Shown: positions 22,252 to 34,315, counted from the stretch's first letter. The stretch: 64,000 bases of DNA from Maniola hyperantus (GCF_902806685.2 NC_048541.1:16192662-16256661), one strand, 5' to 3'. A program made the numbers and translations. Notes: generated from the sequence alone by a model not told the origin.

Positions 22252-22485
22252 GATGACTAGCTGATGCCCGCGATTTCGTTCGAGTGGATTTTGGTTTTTA
22301 AAAACCCCTTGGGAACTCGTTGATTTTCCGGGATAAAAAGTAGCCTATGTCACTCTCCAGGTCTTTGACTAAAGCCATGCAAAAAATCACGTCAATCCGT
22401 TGCTCCGTTGCGACGTGATTGAAGGACAAACCAACAAACCAATAAACCAACAAACAATAATACACTTTCGCATTTATAGTAAGGG
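22252..22485 (+). mobile_element. Family-A Helitron-like copy
   Basis: CTAGCTGATGCCCGCGATTT to ACACTTTCGCATTTATAGT, with GTTGCGACGTGATTGAAGGA. Confidence 0.78.
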
Positions 22486-22914
22486 AACTTGCTGATTTTC
22501 GTCAAGAGCAAGTCTATCGTACAATAAAAAAAAATTAAACTTTGACAGATGATTAGAAGTTTTCACCGATGTACTACGGATCCCTAAAAAGACTAATATC
22601 GCTAAAACGGCTCGATACACGTCTCTTTGATGCCGCACTCGTGTGTGCGCTAGTTATTAGCTAATTACCCTCGTCAATGGGAAGCGGGTTCGATTCCTGT
22701 TTGCGGAAGGATGTTTTATAGGATTTGCTGATTGGTTAAACGTACGTTATTGAGTCAGGGTTATTGAATTTGTTTTTTTTTACTCCCTGTGTTTGGGTGA
22801 CCTATTGTAGCGCAACCATGTCTATATTATTATGTATGTATGTATGTTTGTATATATGTTCGACACTTAGCGTCGATGCTACTTTGCCGTTTTAGGGTTC
22901 CGTATCCGAAGGCA

Positions 22915-23135
22915 AGGAAGGGAAGGTATGGCAGTTTTTATTAAACCCATGCCCCTTTGGTTTCTATACGGCATCGTACCGGAACGCTAAATCGTTTGGC
23001 GGCACGGCTTTGCCGTTAGGGTGGTAGCCACGGCTGGAGCCTCCCACCAGACCAGACTAGAATTTTAGAAATTATAAAATTCCAACCCCCTGCCGGGAAT
23101 CGAACCCGGGACCTCCCAACCCACTACACTACCTA
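22915..23135 (-). mobile_element. SINE-A copy
   Basis: GGCATCGTACCGGAACGCTA, then CCTGCCGGGAATCGAACCCG; head end truncated. Confidence 0.78.
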
Positions 23136-23139
23136 AATG

Positions 23140-23890
23140 AAATAAACAAATTGAGATTAAGCTTAGAGTATTATAAAGTTATACCAAGTAAGTAGGGTTC
23201 GTTATTTAGTAACAATCTCGTGCAGGTTCCGCCGAATATAATATTACGAGGGCAGGGCTTCGCAAGGTGCAGAAAGTATATCCATTACTGGCTCCTTGAA
23301 CACACATGCAGAGCTGCACTCGCTACATATCAAGTGCCTCGGACCGAGTGCCTCTCACACTGGGATGCCTTCTATATAGCTTGTACAGGAGCGGTGCTCG
23401 GTAGCGCCAGCTGGGCCGACGGTTGTATCTTGAAACTTCTATATATAGTCCCGATTGCAGAACACTTTGTTAGTGCGAGTACTGTCGGCGGTACATTTGT
23501 TCGGGACTACGTCATCAATTGAACAGCGCCATCTAGTTTGTACTGTGGCAACCGCCACAAGCTCAATATCAAGATCTATATCCTATGCAAAGGCAGATTA
23601 TCCCTAAGGCAAACTAGGCACGTGCCTAGGGGCGCGAGGTTACGAAGGGGCGCGCGCGATCATGTAGAGTTCCATTACCTGGCCTACCTAATTATCCCTA
23701 CTAAGCTAAGTAATATTATCTTGGAGTGACCGAAACTGCCTCTTCTTTAATACAGCAAAGTGTCATGACGTGATGTTCTTCTCTCGTTCACATAAATAGT
23801 TAACCTTATTACCAACAACCAGCTATGCAATGCGACGATTTCTCATTCTTTTGAAATTTGTTATTAAATTTTTTAATATAATATAATAAT
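23140..23890. other. No gene assigned
   Basis: A 100-codon plus frame at 23220 has no motif I recognise. ACTGTGGCAACCGCC and a CAGCGCCATCTAGT block are present but not assignable. Confidence 0.3.
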
Positions 23891-23892
23891 GT

Positions 23893-24051
23893 GGCTAATT
23901 CCATTGTACACAATCTCTAAACTAAACTAAAATGGCACGTCTAAATCTAATGCTATCCCTTTCATAATGTTGCTTGCGGAAAAGGATGGCACTAAATTTA
24001 GACCTGTTAATTTAGTTTAGTTTAGAGATTGTGTACAAGAGAATCGGCCCC
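23893..24051. mobile_element. GTACACAATCTCTAAAC MITE, copy 1
   Basis: TGTACACAATCTCTAAACTA and its inverse; right end AGAGAATCGGCCCC; left end degraded. Confidence 0.78.
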
Positions 24052-24521
24052 ATTATGTCTTTAAGACGGGTCAGCTGTAGTAAGTATATGACGTATACAA
24101 CGTTAGCTTTAGTTAACGCACAAACCTAAACACGTGTCGAATATTTTTACATAAAGAATATAATATTATATACAAAATTTCAAAAATATGTAATGAAAAT
24201 TTACAAAGTTATAAGCTTGTTGTGTTGAGTCGTTGTCCTCGATAAATATGGTCACCCCAAGCAAGCGACTGTGAGCGAACGGGACGGCTGGCGTCGATCG
24301 TGCGCGCTCTCGCTTGCACGGCTCGAATCAGCTGGTGCATGCGGTCATTCAACTAGGTGTTCAAACTTGCAGGATTTTAAAGTATTTTTTGGTCAAAATA
24401 TAACGCGTAGTAAAAATAATTGCAATCAATTCTGTTACAGATTCTGAACAAACTACATTCAGGTTATTCGTATGCTAAAACTAACTTGTATATAAAGTTT
24501 CGATTCGATTCGATTCGAAGA

Positions 24522-24725
24522 AGATAGACGTAGGGGTCCTAAGGTGCTGGAATGGCGATCTCGCACCGGAAGACGCAGCGTTGGAAGACCCGCCCACTAT
24601 GTGGACGGACGATATCAGACGAGTCGCAGGGAGCCGCTGGATTCAGACCGAGGCGTGTGGAATTCCCTACAAGAGATCTATGTCCAGCTGTGGACATCTA
24701 TTGGTTGATGATGATGATGATGATT
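24522..24725 (+). mobile_element. RTE subfamily-1 3' end
   Basis: GGTGCTGGAATGGCGATCTC, GCAGGGAGCCGCTGGATTCA, ending (GAT)n. 24052-24521 has no identifiable feature. Confidence 0.78.
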
Positions 24726-25261
24726 TAAAGTTTGTCAGCATCCCGGTGTGAGAGGTCGCGATCCTCACAGTGGCACTCCGGCCACCTACCCTGCGAGCGA
24801 GGCGGGTAATTGGTTGGAAAACTCAGAACTTACCTCCTCGTACCCACACTCGAGTGCGTACTACCACTTGCAAGCCTTATTACCATTCAATTGATGGTAA
24901 AATAAATTTAGGTAAAAGTTAATAATATTCTTGTTTACAGTCGCCCTCATCATCGTTTAGAATAATTAGAATATAATACAATAGATTTTTGTGCTTAAAC
25001 AGACTTTAACAAAGTGCTTTTGAATCAAAGTAAAACAGAAACCGCGCCGTTTGAAATGCCCTGCCTTCAGCCTTAGCCTTGTTCCCTTCTTACCATTCTA
25101 TCTACTTACTCCGTGGTTCCAATCGGTAGCCGTCTACTGCGAGCAGTCCTTTTGCAAGAATTTTCACAGAACTCGGTCCTAGGCCACTTTTCTCCAGCAG
25201 TTTCCAGAGATAATAAGATAGTTCATTTACTATCGTCTACGTATCGTTCGTACTAAGTGTA
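24726..25261. other. No feature identified
   Basis: No TE hallmark or convincing exon on either strand. Confidence 0.3.
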
Positions 25262-25535
25262 CTCGTCCTAAACTAAATTTAGAGTATCTGCCTCCTTTTC
25301 TTTTTAACAATGCTAAAAAGGGACAGAACATGAACTTTACATTTGAAGACTCTAAATTTTAGTGCACGCTACAAATTTAAACAGTAGGCTCGCGACTGTG
25401 CGCTAAAATCACGGGTTTTACCATCTGAAAATTAAATTTAAAACTGTCAAACTGCGTCTGTCCTTTTCATATTACATTAGTAAGAAGAGTAGGTATGCGA
25501 ATACTCTAAAATTAGGTTGTGCTCAGAACCAGTAG
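25262..25535. mobile_element. ACTCTAAATTTAG-type MITE, copy 3
   Basis: CTAAACTAAATTTAGAGTAT to ACTCTAAAATTAGGTTGTGC; close relative of 61008-61294. Confidence 0.75.
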
Positions 25536-25539
25536 AAAT

Positions 25540-26310
25540 TGAAAGCAATTTCAATAATACGCACTGGCCTATCATTGAGATTTATCACATCCTGAAGACG
25601 GACAAAGCTAACACTTGTAGTATTTTTTCTAGTCTCGAAGAAATAGCTTTCCGTCAATACATATCACAAACATAAACGAAGTTGCGTGCAACGACTAGTA
25701 GCTAATATGCGCAATAGGGTAATGATATGATAAGCAAACACGGGCGACGCCGCAGGCAACAGCTAATCATGAATAAATTACCGCGGATCGCCAATGACAA
25801 GCTGAATAGATAATATCTGATAATATCCATTGAGTTTATGCTAAAGAGCTTAGAATCTATTTAGCCGTTGCTTATTTCAGGATGCACGAACACGTGAATT
25901 TGACGACCCGCCTAAAATGAATAGAAACTAATCACGCGAAGTCGCGGGTATCAGCTAGTAGGTAATAAATAAATGTTTTATTATTTTGTAAAATAACGTC
26001 AATAAAGTATTGTCCGAAACATTACGAACTATGACAAATATTGTATGAATGAATCGCGACGCCGCGCCGCCGCGCCGCCCGCCCGCCCAATTTCACGCGC
26101 CACTAAGCACAGCACAGAATCCGGACATTATCCGGACCGGTTAAGTTAAGGAGTTCTCCCGGACAGTTGTTATACGAGCAAGTAACTAGCCGATACGGGA
26201 TACCCAGCCGCTAACTACTACGCTAAAAAATTGCTAAATACATTTTTTCGTTCGTTTTCCGGCTTTAATTTCCACTATCTAGGAGTGCAGACGTAATAAA
26301 AGTTACCTAG
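25540..26310. other. No gene seen; GC-rich patch
   Basis: 26055-26100 is CGCC-rich and ends CCCAATTTCACGCGCC, resembling the inverse of 34640-34715, so both may be pieces of one repeat. The rest is unassigned. Confidence 0.4.
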
Positions 26311-26445
26311 CTATATTACGCAACAGGTCGAGATGGCAATCGGGGCAGAGGCGGATGCATCGCCCGCATCGGGCTAGCGTGGAGACTGTGCGGGTAAGCG
26401 GGGCATTCCCACCTCAATTGTCATCTCGATCTGTCACGTACTATA
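26311..26445. mobile_element. CGCGAC MITE, copy 2
   Basis: GGTCGAGATGGCAATCGGGG near the left and TGTCATCTCGATCTGTCACG near the right; same family as 36443. Confidence 0.7.
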
Positions 26446-26584
26446 GGTACTTAGTGTTTGACAAGTGCAACCGCAAAGTTTGTACCTAACTGGTTCTTTT
26501 GGGTAGGTAGAGCATTTTGAACCAGTTAGATCCACATGACGATTCAAAAGCATTTTGATTTCTAATCGATTCTATTCTATTATT

Positions 26585-27175
26585 TTCACCGTAAGGAAAT
26601 TCACCCTCACCACCTGGGTGTCTGGTGCACTTCGACCACCCGTTGTGCCAGATCCTTCTTTCCACGCACATGCAAACTGTGGAACCAACTCCCATCGGCG
26701 GTGTTCCCACTAGATTACAACATGGGGTGATTCAAGGGGCGGACCAACAAATTCCTAAAAGGCCGGCAACGCATCGGCAGTTCCTCTGGTGCTGTAAATG
26801 TTCATGGGCGGCGGTAATCACTTAACATCAGTACCCGTAGTACAAGATTGTACGTCTCACCAAACCAAACCAAATTCGAGAGTCGAAATACATCCGCGTT
26901 ACAGTAAACTGGATCTTAAATGCCTTGTTTTAAGCTCAAGTTTGTCTACACTTCTACAGCCAGCGCTCCAAGCGGAAACATTGCGAAATTAAAATCAGTG
27001 GCATTGAATATTTGACTTCAATTCAAGGCTGTTTAGGTCCATTTTACTGTAACGCGGAAGTATTTCGACACTCGAATTTGGTTTGGTTTGGTGAGACGTA
27101 AAATCTTGTACTACGGGTACAGGTGACCCACCTGCTCGTTTGCTCGCTCTCTCTTTTAAAAAAAATTTAAAAAAA
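26585..27175 (+). mobile_element. CR1/Jockey-like LINE 3' end interrupted by a MITE
   Basis: 26585-26831 (TCACCCTCACCACCTGGGTG, GGCGGTGTTCCCACTAGATT, GGCGGCGGTAATCACTTAAC) continues at 27120 (AGGTGACCCACCTGCTCGTT) after the MITE 26832-27119. The frame encodes the C-terminus seen better at 31160-31663. Confidence 0.82.
26832..27119. mobile_element. TACCCGTAGTAC MITE, copy 2
   Basis: 288 bp, flanked by CAG on both sides. The uninterrupted sequence ACATCAGGTGACC exists at 28268-28280, an empty site. Confidence 0.93.
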
Positions 27176-27485
27176 TCTACATGAAGTTTATTATAATTCT
27201 ATAAATCCGTGATCTTTAAGTTTTCTGTAAATAACTAAAGAGAATAATATTTGTAAGTAGAGAAGCCTACATTGTACCTGTAGTTAGCTGCTAGTATCTA
27301 GGAGCAGAAGTTCCGAAGTCTCCAGGCAACGTCAAGACTACGGGTATTTATGAAAAGGGTTGCTATCAAAGTTACTATAAAGGCTGTGACAAACAAGTAG
27401 ATACCAACGCGCGACTCGCTGTATAGTTGAGTGAAAGGGCGTGTGGCCAGTGTGGCAACGCATTTCAGTTGATTGTAAACAATTT

Positions 27486-28033
27486 AAATGGAAATACGGC
27501 GCCGTATTGAACAGGCGAGAAACGCTTTTATAGAGCTAAAAAGAGTTTTCTGTGACCGCAATTTAAAAATACCGCTTCGGATGCGGTTGGCACTGTGCTA
27601 TGTTTTCTCAGTTTTATTTTATGGAGTCGAAGCCTGGACTTTAACGCAAGCGATGAGCAACAAGCTGGAGGCGTTCGAGATGTGGGTGTACAGGCGAATG
27701 TTGCGAATCTCATGGAGAGATCGTGTACGCAATACCACCGTGCTGCAAAGAATGAGGAAGTCCACTGAGTTACTCAAATGTGTGCAAAGGAGAAAGCTCG
27801 AATATCTGGGCCATGTTATGCGCAACCCAAAATACGATCTACTGCAGCTTATAATACAGGGCAAGATAAAAGGCAGACGTAGACCTGGCCGTAGACGAAT
27901 ATCCTGGCTCAAGAACCTTCGCCAGTGGTTTAACATGAGTACAAGATCACTGTTTAGGGCAGCAGTAAACAAGATCCAGTTAGCCTTAATGATTGCCAAC
28001 CTTCGGTAGGAGATGGCACTTGAAGAAGAAGAA
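27486..28033 (+). mobile_element. 5'-truncated RTE-like LINE with 11-bp target duplication and 173-codon ORF
   Basis: GTAAACAATTT occurs at 27475-27485 and 28034-28044. The ORF 27488-28009 (MEIRRRIEQARNAFIELKRV, YGVEAWTLTQ, FEMWVYRRMLRISWRDRVRN, LEYLGHVMRN, KIKGRRRPGRRRISWLKN) is the segment C-terminal to the reverse-transcriptase palm. Tail (GAA)n. The catalytic domain is absent, so it is dead. Confidence 0.9.
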
Positions 28034-28044
28034 GTAAACAATTT

Positions 28045-28320
28045 CACCCTCACCACCTGGGTGTCTGGTGCACTTCGACCACCCGTTGTGCCAGATCCTT
28101 TTTTCCACGCACATGCAAACTGTGGAATCAACTCCCTTCGGCGGTGTTCCCATTAGATTACAACATAGTGTCATTCAAGGGGCGGACCAACAAATTCCTG
28201 AAAGGCCGACAACGCATTGGCGGTTCCTCTGGTACTGCAAATGTTCATGGGCGGCGGTAATCACTTAACATCAGGTGACCCGCCTGCACGTTTGCTCGCC
28301 ATTCTTGATTTTTAAAAAAA
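28045..28320 (+). mobile_element. CR1/Jockey-like LINE 3' end
   Basis: Same sequence as 26585 onward, without the MITE; ends TTGCTCGCCATTCTTGATTT and a short A run. Confidence 0.82.
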
Positions 28321-28429
28321 CGTTGACGCAAGTCGGTAACTGGATGGCTGACATAAGTCTCTTGTAACAGACATAGATAGAATGCGTTTTTGACATTTAT
28401 CAAACCCAAGTTGTTGCTTGTAACAACGC

Positions 28430-28800
28430 ACATCAATGAGGAAGTTTCAGGGCAACGTTCGATAAATTTTTCATAGATGGCGCTGAATACTACCACTAGT
28501 AAAGACGAAATATAATACCTTAGATATCTATATGATCTATGCTTTAGGTCGTGTCAATCCTTACGTTTCTTCCCCGATGCAAAATTAATTAATTACTTCT
28601 AGTTAGGAAGAAACATAAGGAAAACTGCAGTGTACGCTAGCTCTTAATCTTCATCTATGTCATTGGTTGACACAACCTAAACATTAAAGCATAGGTCATA
28701 TAGATATAGGTATTATTTTTCGTTTTTAGTGGTGGTAGTATTTAGCGCCATCTTTGAAAATTTTATCGAACGTTGGCTAGAAACTACCTCATTGATTTCG
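28430..28800. mobile_element. Foldback element with ~130-bp imperfect arms
   Basis: CATCAATGAGGAAGTTTCAG, AGATGGCGCTGAATACTACC and CTATGCTTTAGGTCGTGTCA reappear inverted at 28800-28665 with about 15% differences by eye. Confidence 0.82.
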
Positions 28801-28859
28801 GCCGGCTAATGTGTATTGCAGCCATTTCGTATTTTCATGTGATCTACACTCCACTACTG

Positions 28860-29148
28860 TACCCGTAGTACAAGATTTTACGTCTCACCAAACCAAACCA
28901 AATTCGAGAGTCGAAATACTTCCGCGTTACAGTAAACTGGATCTTAAATGCCTTGTTTTAAAGCTCAAGTTTGTCTACACTTCTACAGCCAGCGCTCCAA
29001 GCGGAAACATTGCGAAATTAAAATCAGTGGCATTGAATATTTGACTTCAATTCAAGGCTGTTTAGGTCCATTTTACTGTAACGCGGAAGTATTTCGACTC
29101 TCGAATTTGGTTTCGTTTGGTGAGACGTAACATCTTGTACTACGGGTA
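28860..29148. mobile_element. TACCCGTAGTAC MITE, copy 3
   Basis: 289 bp, flanked by CTG on both sides. Inverted ends of ~77 bp with about two mismatches. Confidence 0.93.
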
Positions 29149-29151
29149 CTG

Positions 29152-29800
29152 CACTCGCACATCGCTGCCGTTTCGCTTCGTGTATTTCCAAGCCCTTGCG
29201 TTAAGATTTCACGGCGATCTCCGCACCGCGCCGGTCGGAACTTAGTTCGTTTGCATTTTTATTACTTTTTAATTTTATCACCGGCGGGTGATAGCGGGCG
29301 GTGTTCTCTCCCAGTAGCGGCCACAGATAACACTGGTTTTACGACTATCGTTCAAATTACTTTTAGTTTCTTTTGTTTTTTTAATTGCAAAATGCGACTG
29401 ATTTATTTTCAAAAAACACAGATAAGATCTGCTTGAATTATTAAAATAATATTTTCTTCTTGTTTTGGTTATGACTTGCTCCAACTCTCTTTCTCTCTCT
29501 TACGGACGTTTTAATAAAATAGAACTTGTTTTCTACCATTGTAGAAAAAAAATCACACTTTCGACCAATTTAATTTAATTTACTTACTAATTTATCGTTG
29601 GTTTCCAATGCATTTACTGAAATAGCTACTACCACTTCATTATAGAATTATTAAAAAAAAGAAATAATTCCTTAACATTCACCAGAAATATTCTTATGTT
29701 TTTTTTGCGTTTAAAAACCTCGTAGCCTTAGTTACAGAGTTTACTTTCCTTGTTTACTGTGCTTTTGTTTTAAGTTTACGTGATTACTTACCTAATTATT
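29152..29800. other. No gene seen
   Basis: GC-rich 29150-29245, then AT-rich with a CTTTCTCTCTCTT run at 29489. Nothing assignable. Confidence 0.3.
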
Positions 29801-29804
29801 ATCA

Positions 29805-29897
29805 TGTTTTTTGTTTTTAAGTCGCCATTTTGATTCAGTGATGGCAATAGCAATTATTGTGCCCAAATCAAGTTAATATTGTAGCGAGGTTATTATG
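29805..29897. repeat. Dispersed repeat, pair with 1163-1260
   Basis: AAGTCGCCATTTTGATTCAG and CAAGTTAATATTG blocks. Confidence 0.7.
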
Positions 29898-30370
29898 AAA
29901 GGTAAAATTCTCGATAAGCCTCTGCGCGTTGTGATCAATATTTAATTTCACTTCTGGTACATACCAGATTATACATCTTACAAATTCAACAATTGACAAT
30001 CAAAAAGTGTAAAATGCTAGGTACCTACCTATTTTGAATAAATGGTCTGAGTTTGATATCACTTTGCAGCAAAAAAATATATCAACGTTAATGCCCATCT
30101 ACATAATCCATATAATTCCTTAATTAGGGGTTTTAAATTGAAATAAAGTAATAAAGATGTCACGTTGTCAGTGGAATGAAAGCGGCATTGCGTATTCCTG
30201 GATGCGCATAAAACCATTACACGGCTCCGCGCGCCCGCTGCCGCTCCTGGGAAACTCACCTCCCATTCAGGGGGAGAAGCCATGGGCAAACTACACCTCT
30301 GTCAAGTTATAAGACCAGTTGGTCCATAAAATGTGGAACTCTACGCATGTATGAATTCATGGTTATTTCC
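29898..30370. other. No feature identified
   Basis: Small GC-rich patch at 30220-30290 (CTCCGCGCGCCCGCTGCCGC); no credible ORF. Confidence 0.3.
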
Positions 30371-30713
30371 CCAGGTCTTCATTCAACGTAACCACGAAGT
30401 CTGTTTTAATAAATAAATGAATAAATGAATTTTATTTCAGGCAATAAAATTACAACCCAAAACAATATAATACTGTGACACAAAAAACACACACAAAAAA
30501 ACGGTTTGTTTTGTGTGAGTTAAATTTTAATTCTACTCACTTTTCCTGACGCAACGGCGCGGCGGTTTTACTAAAAATTCCTAATTCTATTTATTCAGCT
30601 GGTGCTATCACAGAATTTTAGTAAAGTCACCGTTGCGTCAGAAAAAGTGAAGTAGAATTACAATTTAAGTCACACAAAACAGACTTCGTGCTTACGACGA
30701 ACGAAGACCTGGT
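30371..30713. mobile_element. MITE with nested insertion
   Basis: CAGGTCTTCATTCAACG..CGAAGTCTGTTTT at the left and AAACAGACTTCGTGC..CGAAGACCTGG at the right are inverse. Inner pair CCTGACGCAACGG / CCGTTGCGTCAG. 30410-30500 (AATAAATGAATTTTATTTCA) is a separate retroposon tail inside. Confidence 0.72.
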
Positions 30714-31112
30714 ACGTAGTTCTACAGAGCAGGAAAGAGGTTGATGAGCGGCGAAGCTACGTCTAGGCGTAGACGTGTTTCTCTATGGGTTTCAGGCTCC
30801 ATGGGAACGGCCGGGTGCGGCCAGCGACGCTTTTAATCATTCCATTGATGGTAAACGCTCTGATTCCATTAATCACGGGAATTTTCACAAAGACGACTCA
30901 CCTTTATAAATATTAATTAAGAAATTTTACGCTTCCCGCGTACGCCGCAACTATTACAGTAGGTAATTATGAAATTATGCATTGGTTTTCATATTATATG
31001 CTAATGCGTATAAATTGGTTTTAATATATGTAGGTACATCGTGAAAATGCTCAGAAAATCTGATTTAAATTAATGATGGATCGTAATTAATAAAATCATC
31101 ATTTTTTTTTTA
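30714..31112. other. No feature identified
   Basis: No ORF or known repeat recognised. Confidence 0.3.
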
Positions 31113-31663
31113 TAGATATAGCGAGCAAACGAGCAGGTGGGTCACCTGATGTTAAGTGATTACCGCCGCCCATGAACATTTGCAGCACCAGAGGAGCCGC
31201 CGATGCGTTGCCGGCCTTTTAGGAATTTGTTGGTCCGCCCCTTGAATAACCCCATGTTATAATCTAGTGGGAACACCGCCGATGGGAGTTGGTTGCACAG
31301 TTTGCACGTGCGTGGAAAGAAGGATCTGGCGCAGGGGACGGTCGAAGTGCACCAGACACCCAGATGGTGAGGGTGAAATTCCTTACGGTGGCGCGCGTTG
31401 CGGTTGTAGAAAAAAGAGGGTGGAATGAGGTCAAAAAGCTCTTCAGAGCACTCTCCATTATACAGGCGATAGAACACGCATAGAGAGCTAACGTCTCTGC
31501 GGTGCTCCAGGCTTTCCAACGAGCCGGTTAGTTTGGGATCGTCCATAAGTCGAACAGCCCGCCTTTGGATCCGATCAAATGGAAGGAGTTGGTACTGGGG
31601 TGCTCCAGCCCAAAGGTGGGAGCAGTACTCCATCATGATCAACCTTTGATCAACCCATCGCAT
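31113..31663 (-). mobile_element. CR1/Jockey-like LINE 3' end, RT C-terminal ORF 167 aa
   Basis: Minus frame 31663-31160: AGAPQYQLLPFDRIQRRAVR, LESLEHRRDVSSLCVFYRLY, LIPPSFFYNRNARHRKEFHP, RSFFPRTCKLCNQLPSAVFP and LFKGRTNKFLKGRQRIGGSS. This is the C-terminal end of a non-LTR polymerase; the catalytic YADD region is missing. 3' UTR GTGATTACCGCCGCCCATGA is upstream on the plus strand. Confidence 0.88.
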
Positions 31664-31965
31664 CGCCGGCCACTACTGAGTAGGTACAAGATCTCCTCTC
31701 ATTATGAGAATGCTAGGTCATGGTCCGTCCCGCTGACCTAGTAAGGATTGCCAGACTTCACACCTTTGAGAACATTATGCAAAATTCTAAGGCATGCAGG
31801 TTTCCTCACGATGTTTTCCTTCACCGCTAAAGCAAGTGATATTTAATTGCGTATAATGCAAACAACTCTGAAAAAGTTGGAGGTACGTGCCCGGGATCAA
31901 ACCCCTACCTGCCGAATAGGATGCGAACCTCTTAACGACTGAGCTATCATAGCTCTGTTCTACTC
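31628..31965 (-). mobile_element. SINE-D, longest copy
   Basis: ATGATCAACCTTTGATCAAC, TTGAGAACATTATGCAAAAT, CACGATGTTTTCCTTCACCG, then a tRNA-like head in reverse (GCGAACCTCTTAACGACTGA). Confidence 0.72.
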
Positions 31966-32639
31966 TACTTTTCAACAAATGTATTGAATCATGGATATGG
32001 TGCGCAAACATGCGCAATTTTTTAAGCAACACGTATGGAGCGATCTGGAGCAATTAAGTACTTCGCATAATTATTCTGAAATTTTCAGGTATTGCAATTA
32101 ATTGCTTCATGTGATCGTGACGTTATAATTGACTGAATTGCCTGGAATTGCGGAATTTCAATTGCCCGTGTGAGCGTACTTTAAAGCAGATAAAGCGAAA
32201 TGGAAACCAGATTCCATATTAAAAATTGGAACGCCCCGCGTAACGGTTATTGCGTAATAATAGAAATTCCAGCAGACATTTGTGTAACTGTTTCCAGTAA
32301 CGGTGAAATGAACCGTGGAACTGATCTGGAATCGTATTTATTGCGAGCCTTTAATCTCCATACTCAATATGCCTGGAATTAAATGCTGGGATGCAAAATG
32401 TAGTCTAAGACTGTTCGCACATTTGGACGAACCGAACGTGTCGCAAGCGCTGCAAACAACGGAGTCCGACCAATGGTACAGTTCTTGCAGTTCACGAAGG
32501 TAAAACGCACACATTTAGTGTACCTTACTTACACCCGATACGACATAAACACAAGCATGAACCACTCGCCCTCGTGAAATGCAAAAACTATAACCTAGTT
32601 ATGATCACCACTAGTGGTATAGCATAGTAAGCAATCAAT
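31966..32639. other. No gene assigned
   Basis: CAATTAATTGCTTCATG / GGAATTTCAATTGCCC patches; short frames at 32200-32500 carry no recognisable motif. Confidence 0.3.
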
Positions 32640-33165
32640 ACTCTAAATATATGAAACAAAAAGCTGACTGACTGACAGATCTATCAACGCACAGCTCAAA
32701 CTACTAAATGGATCGGGCTGAATTTTGGCATGCAGATAGCTATTATGACGTCAACATCCCCTAAGAAAGGATTTTTGAAAATTCAACCCCTAAGGAGGTA
32801 AAATAAGGGTTTAATAGTCCGTCCACGTGGACGGAGTTGCGGATATAAGCTAGTAATATTAAAAATGCGAAAGTGTGTCTATCTGTCTGCTAGCATTTCA
32901 CGCTCCATCCGTTTAATCGTCTTTGACGTTTGGATGTTTGTTTAACTAATTTTGACGAAATTCGGTGATAAGACGGCTTGCATCCCGGGGATAGACATGC
33001 ACTATTTTCATCCCGGAAACTTAAAGAGGTTTTTAGAAACCCATCCGTTTAATCGATTTTGTCAGGTACGGAAATAGCTTGCATGCAGGGGGGTGGAAAT
33101 AGGCTTTGTCCCGGAAAAATGAAAATTTCCCTTTGGATTTTTATAAACCTAAATCCATGTCATCA
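32640..33165 (-). mobile_element. Family-B copy followed by rearranged family-A copy
   Basis: 32660-32852 AAGCTGACTGACTGACAGAT to GGATATAAGCTAGT. 32853-33165 family A with an internal partial duplication (CCATCCGTTTAATCG twice). Confidence 0.68.
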
Positions 33166-33334
33166 TCATCTAGTAATAGTATTAGCTACATGAAGTATTA
33201 TAATTTATTTCGGCGCGGTCAAATGTGCGACCTACTTTTAATCCCATGCGGAGAATTAAATGCCTCCATGCAATACGTACGATTAAAGTTTACGTCCGGC
33301 AGGTGATGTAACGAGGCTCAAATTGATGCATAAT

Positions 33335-33690
33335 CTATATATATAAAACTCCTGACTGACTGACTGACTGACTGACTGACATATATATCAACGCACAGCC
33401 TAAACCGCTGGTCCTAAAGACATGAAATTTGGAGAGTCTATCCACTAAGAAAGGCTTTTTCGGAATTCCACCCCTAAGTGGGTTAAATGGGGGATGGAAG
33501 TTTATATATATAAGTTATGAAAGTCCGTCATTTTGCAAGTTATTTGCATGAAAATTGGTATTTGGGTTTTCGGTCACAAATGAAGAAATACGTGTTTCAG
33601 GGTTTTTGGAAAATTCACCCATAAGGGTGGTAAAAAAGGGGATGAAAGTTTGTATTTGATATTATTAAATTTGGAAAGTAGGTTTTTTCT
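33335..33690 (-). mobile_element. Long family-B related element
   Basis: AAACTCCTGACTGACTGACT, TTTTCGGTCACAAATGAAGA, AAGGGGATGAAAGTTTGTAT; matches 8148-8612. Confidence 0.65.
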
Positions 33691-33989
33691 TGAGGTTAGG
33701 TGTCAGCTAAGAAACGACTAAGAAAAGCCGCTCAAGCTATCAAGCCATGGCCCCAAGGAGTGTATCTTAATCCCCACGCTGTTAGAGTCAAACATAGTAA
33801 ATGGTCGAATCGCGAACGGACGCCGGAGAGAATTAATAGTGTATTGGAAATGCGGTTCGTAATGAAGACTAACATTTCCGCTGTAATAGCTTCAGAGACT
33901 TGTTCCGCGAGAATTAAGATCACCCACTTAGATTTACCGCTCTTTGCAGATAATAGACAGACAGACAGACTTTACCAGTTGAATTACTT

Positions 33990-34220
33990 AATTATAATAC
34001 GTTGCGTAAGTAGGCCACTCGGAGTCAAAGACGCGTCGTAGGCCGAACCGAGTTGTTAACCAAAGTTGTGACTTTGTTTATCTGATATGACCCGAGTTTT
34101 GCACGCTATACATTGCGGGTTTGAAGAAAACTACTAAATCACTAAAACTACAAAATGATGCAAATGGTTATTGGTATTGGATTGTGTTTAGTTAGTTTAA
34201 CAATAACAATAAGTTTTTGC
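33990..34220. repeat. Dispersed repeat E, copy 2
   Basis: AAGTAGGCCACTCGGAGTCA and GGTTATTGGTATTGGATTGT; also at 35175-35475. Confidence 0.7.
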
Positions 34221-34315
34221 TGGTTCACCTTATATACATAGGATATTCACAGAGTACAGTGTTGCTAACTTTGGAGTTTCATTTCCGTATTCTTCATGAG
34301 ATTTTGGTCTACCTC

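Noticed and set aside
23220..23522. 100-codon ORF as a gene
   Set aside because: No recognisable motif, splice context or codon bias; unsupported.
33700..34041. 113-codon Lys/Arg-rich ORF
   Set aside because: Runs into dispersed repeat E and a GACAG-rich tract; no known domain.
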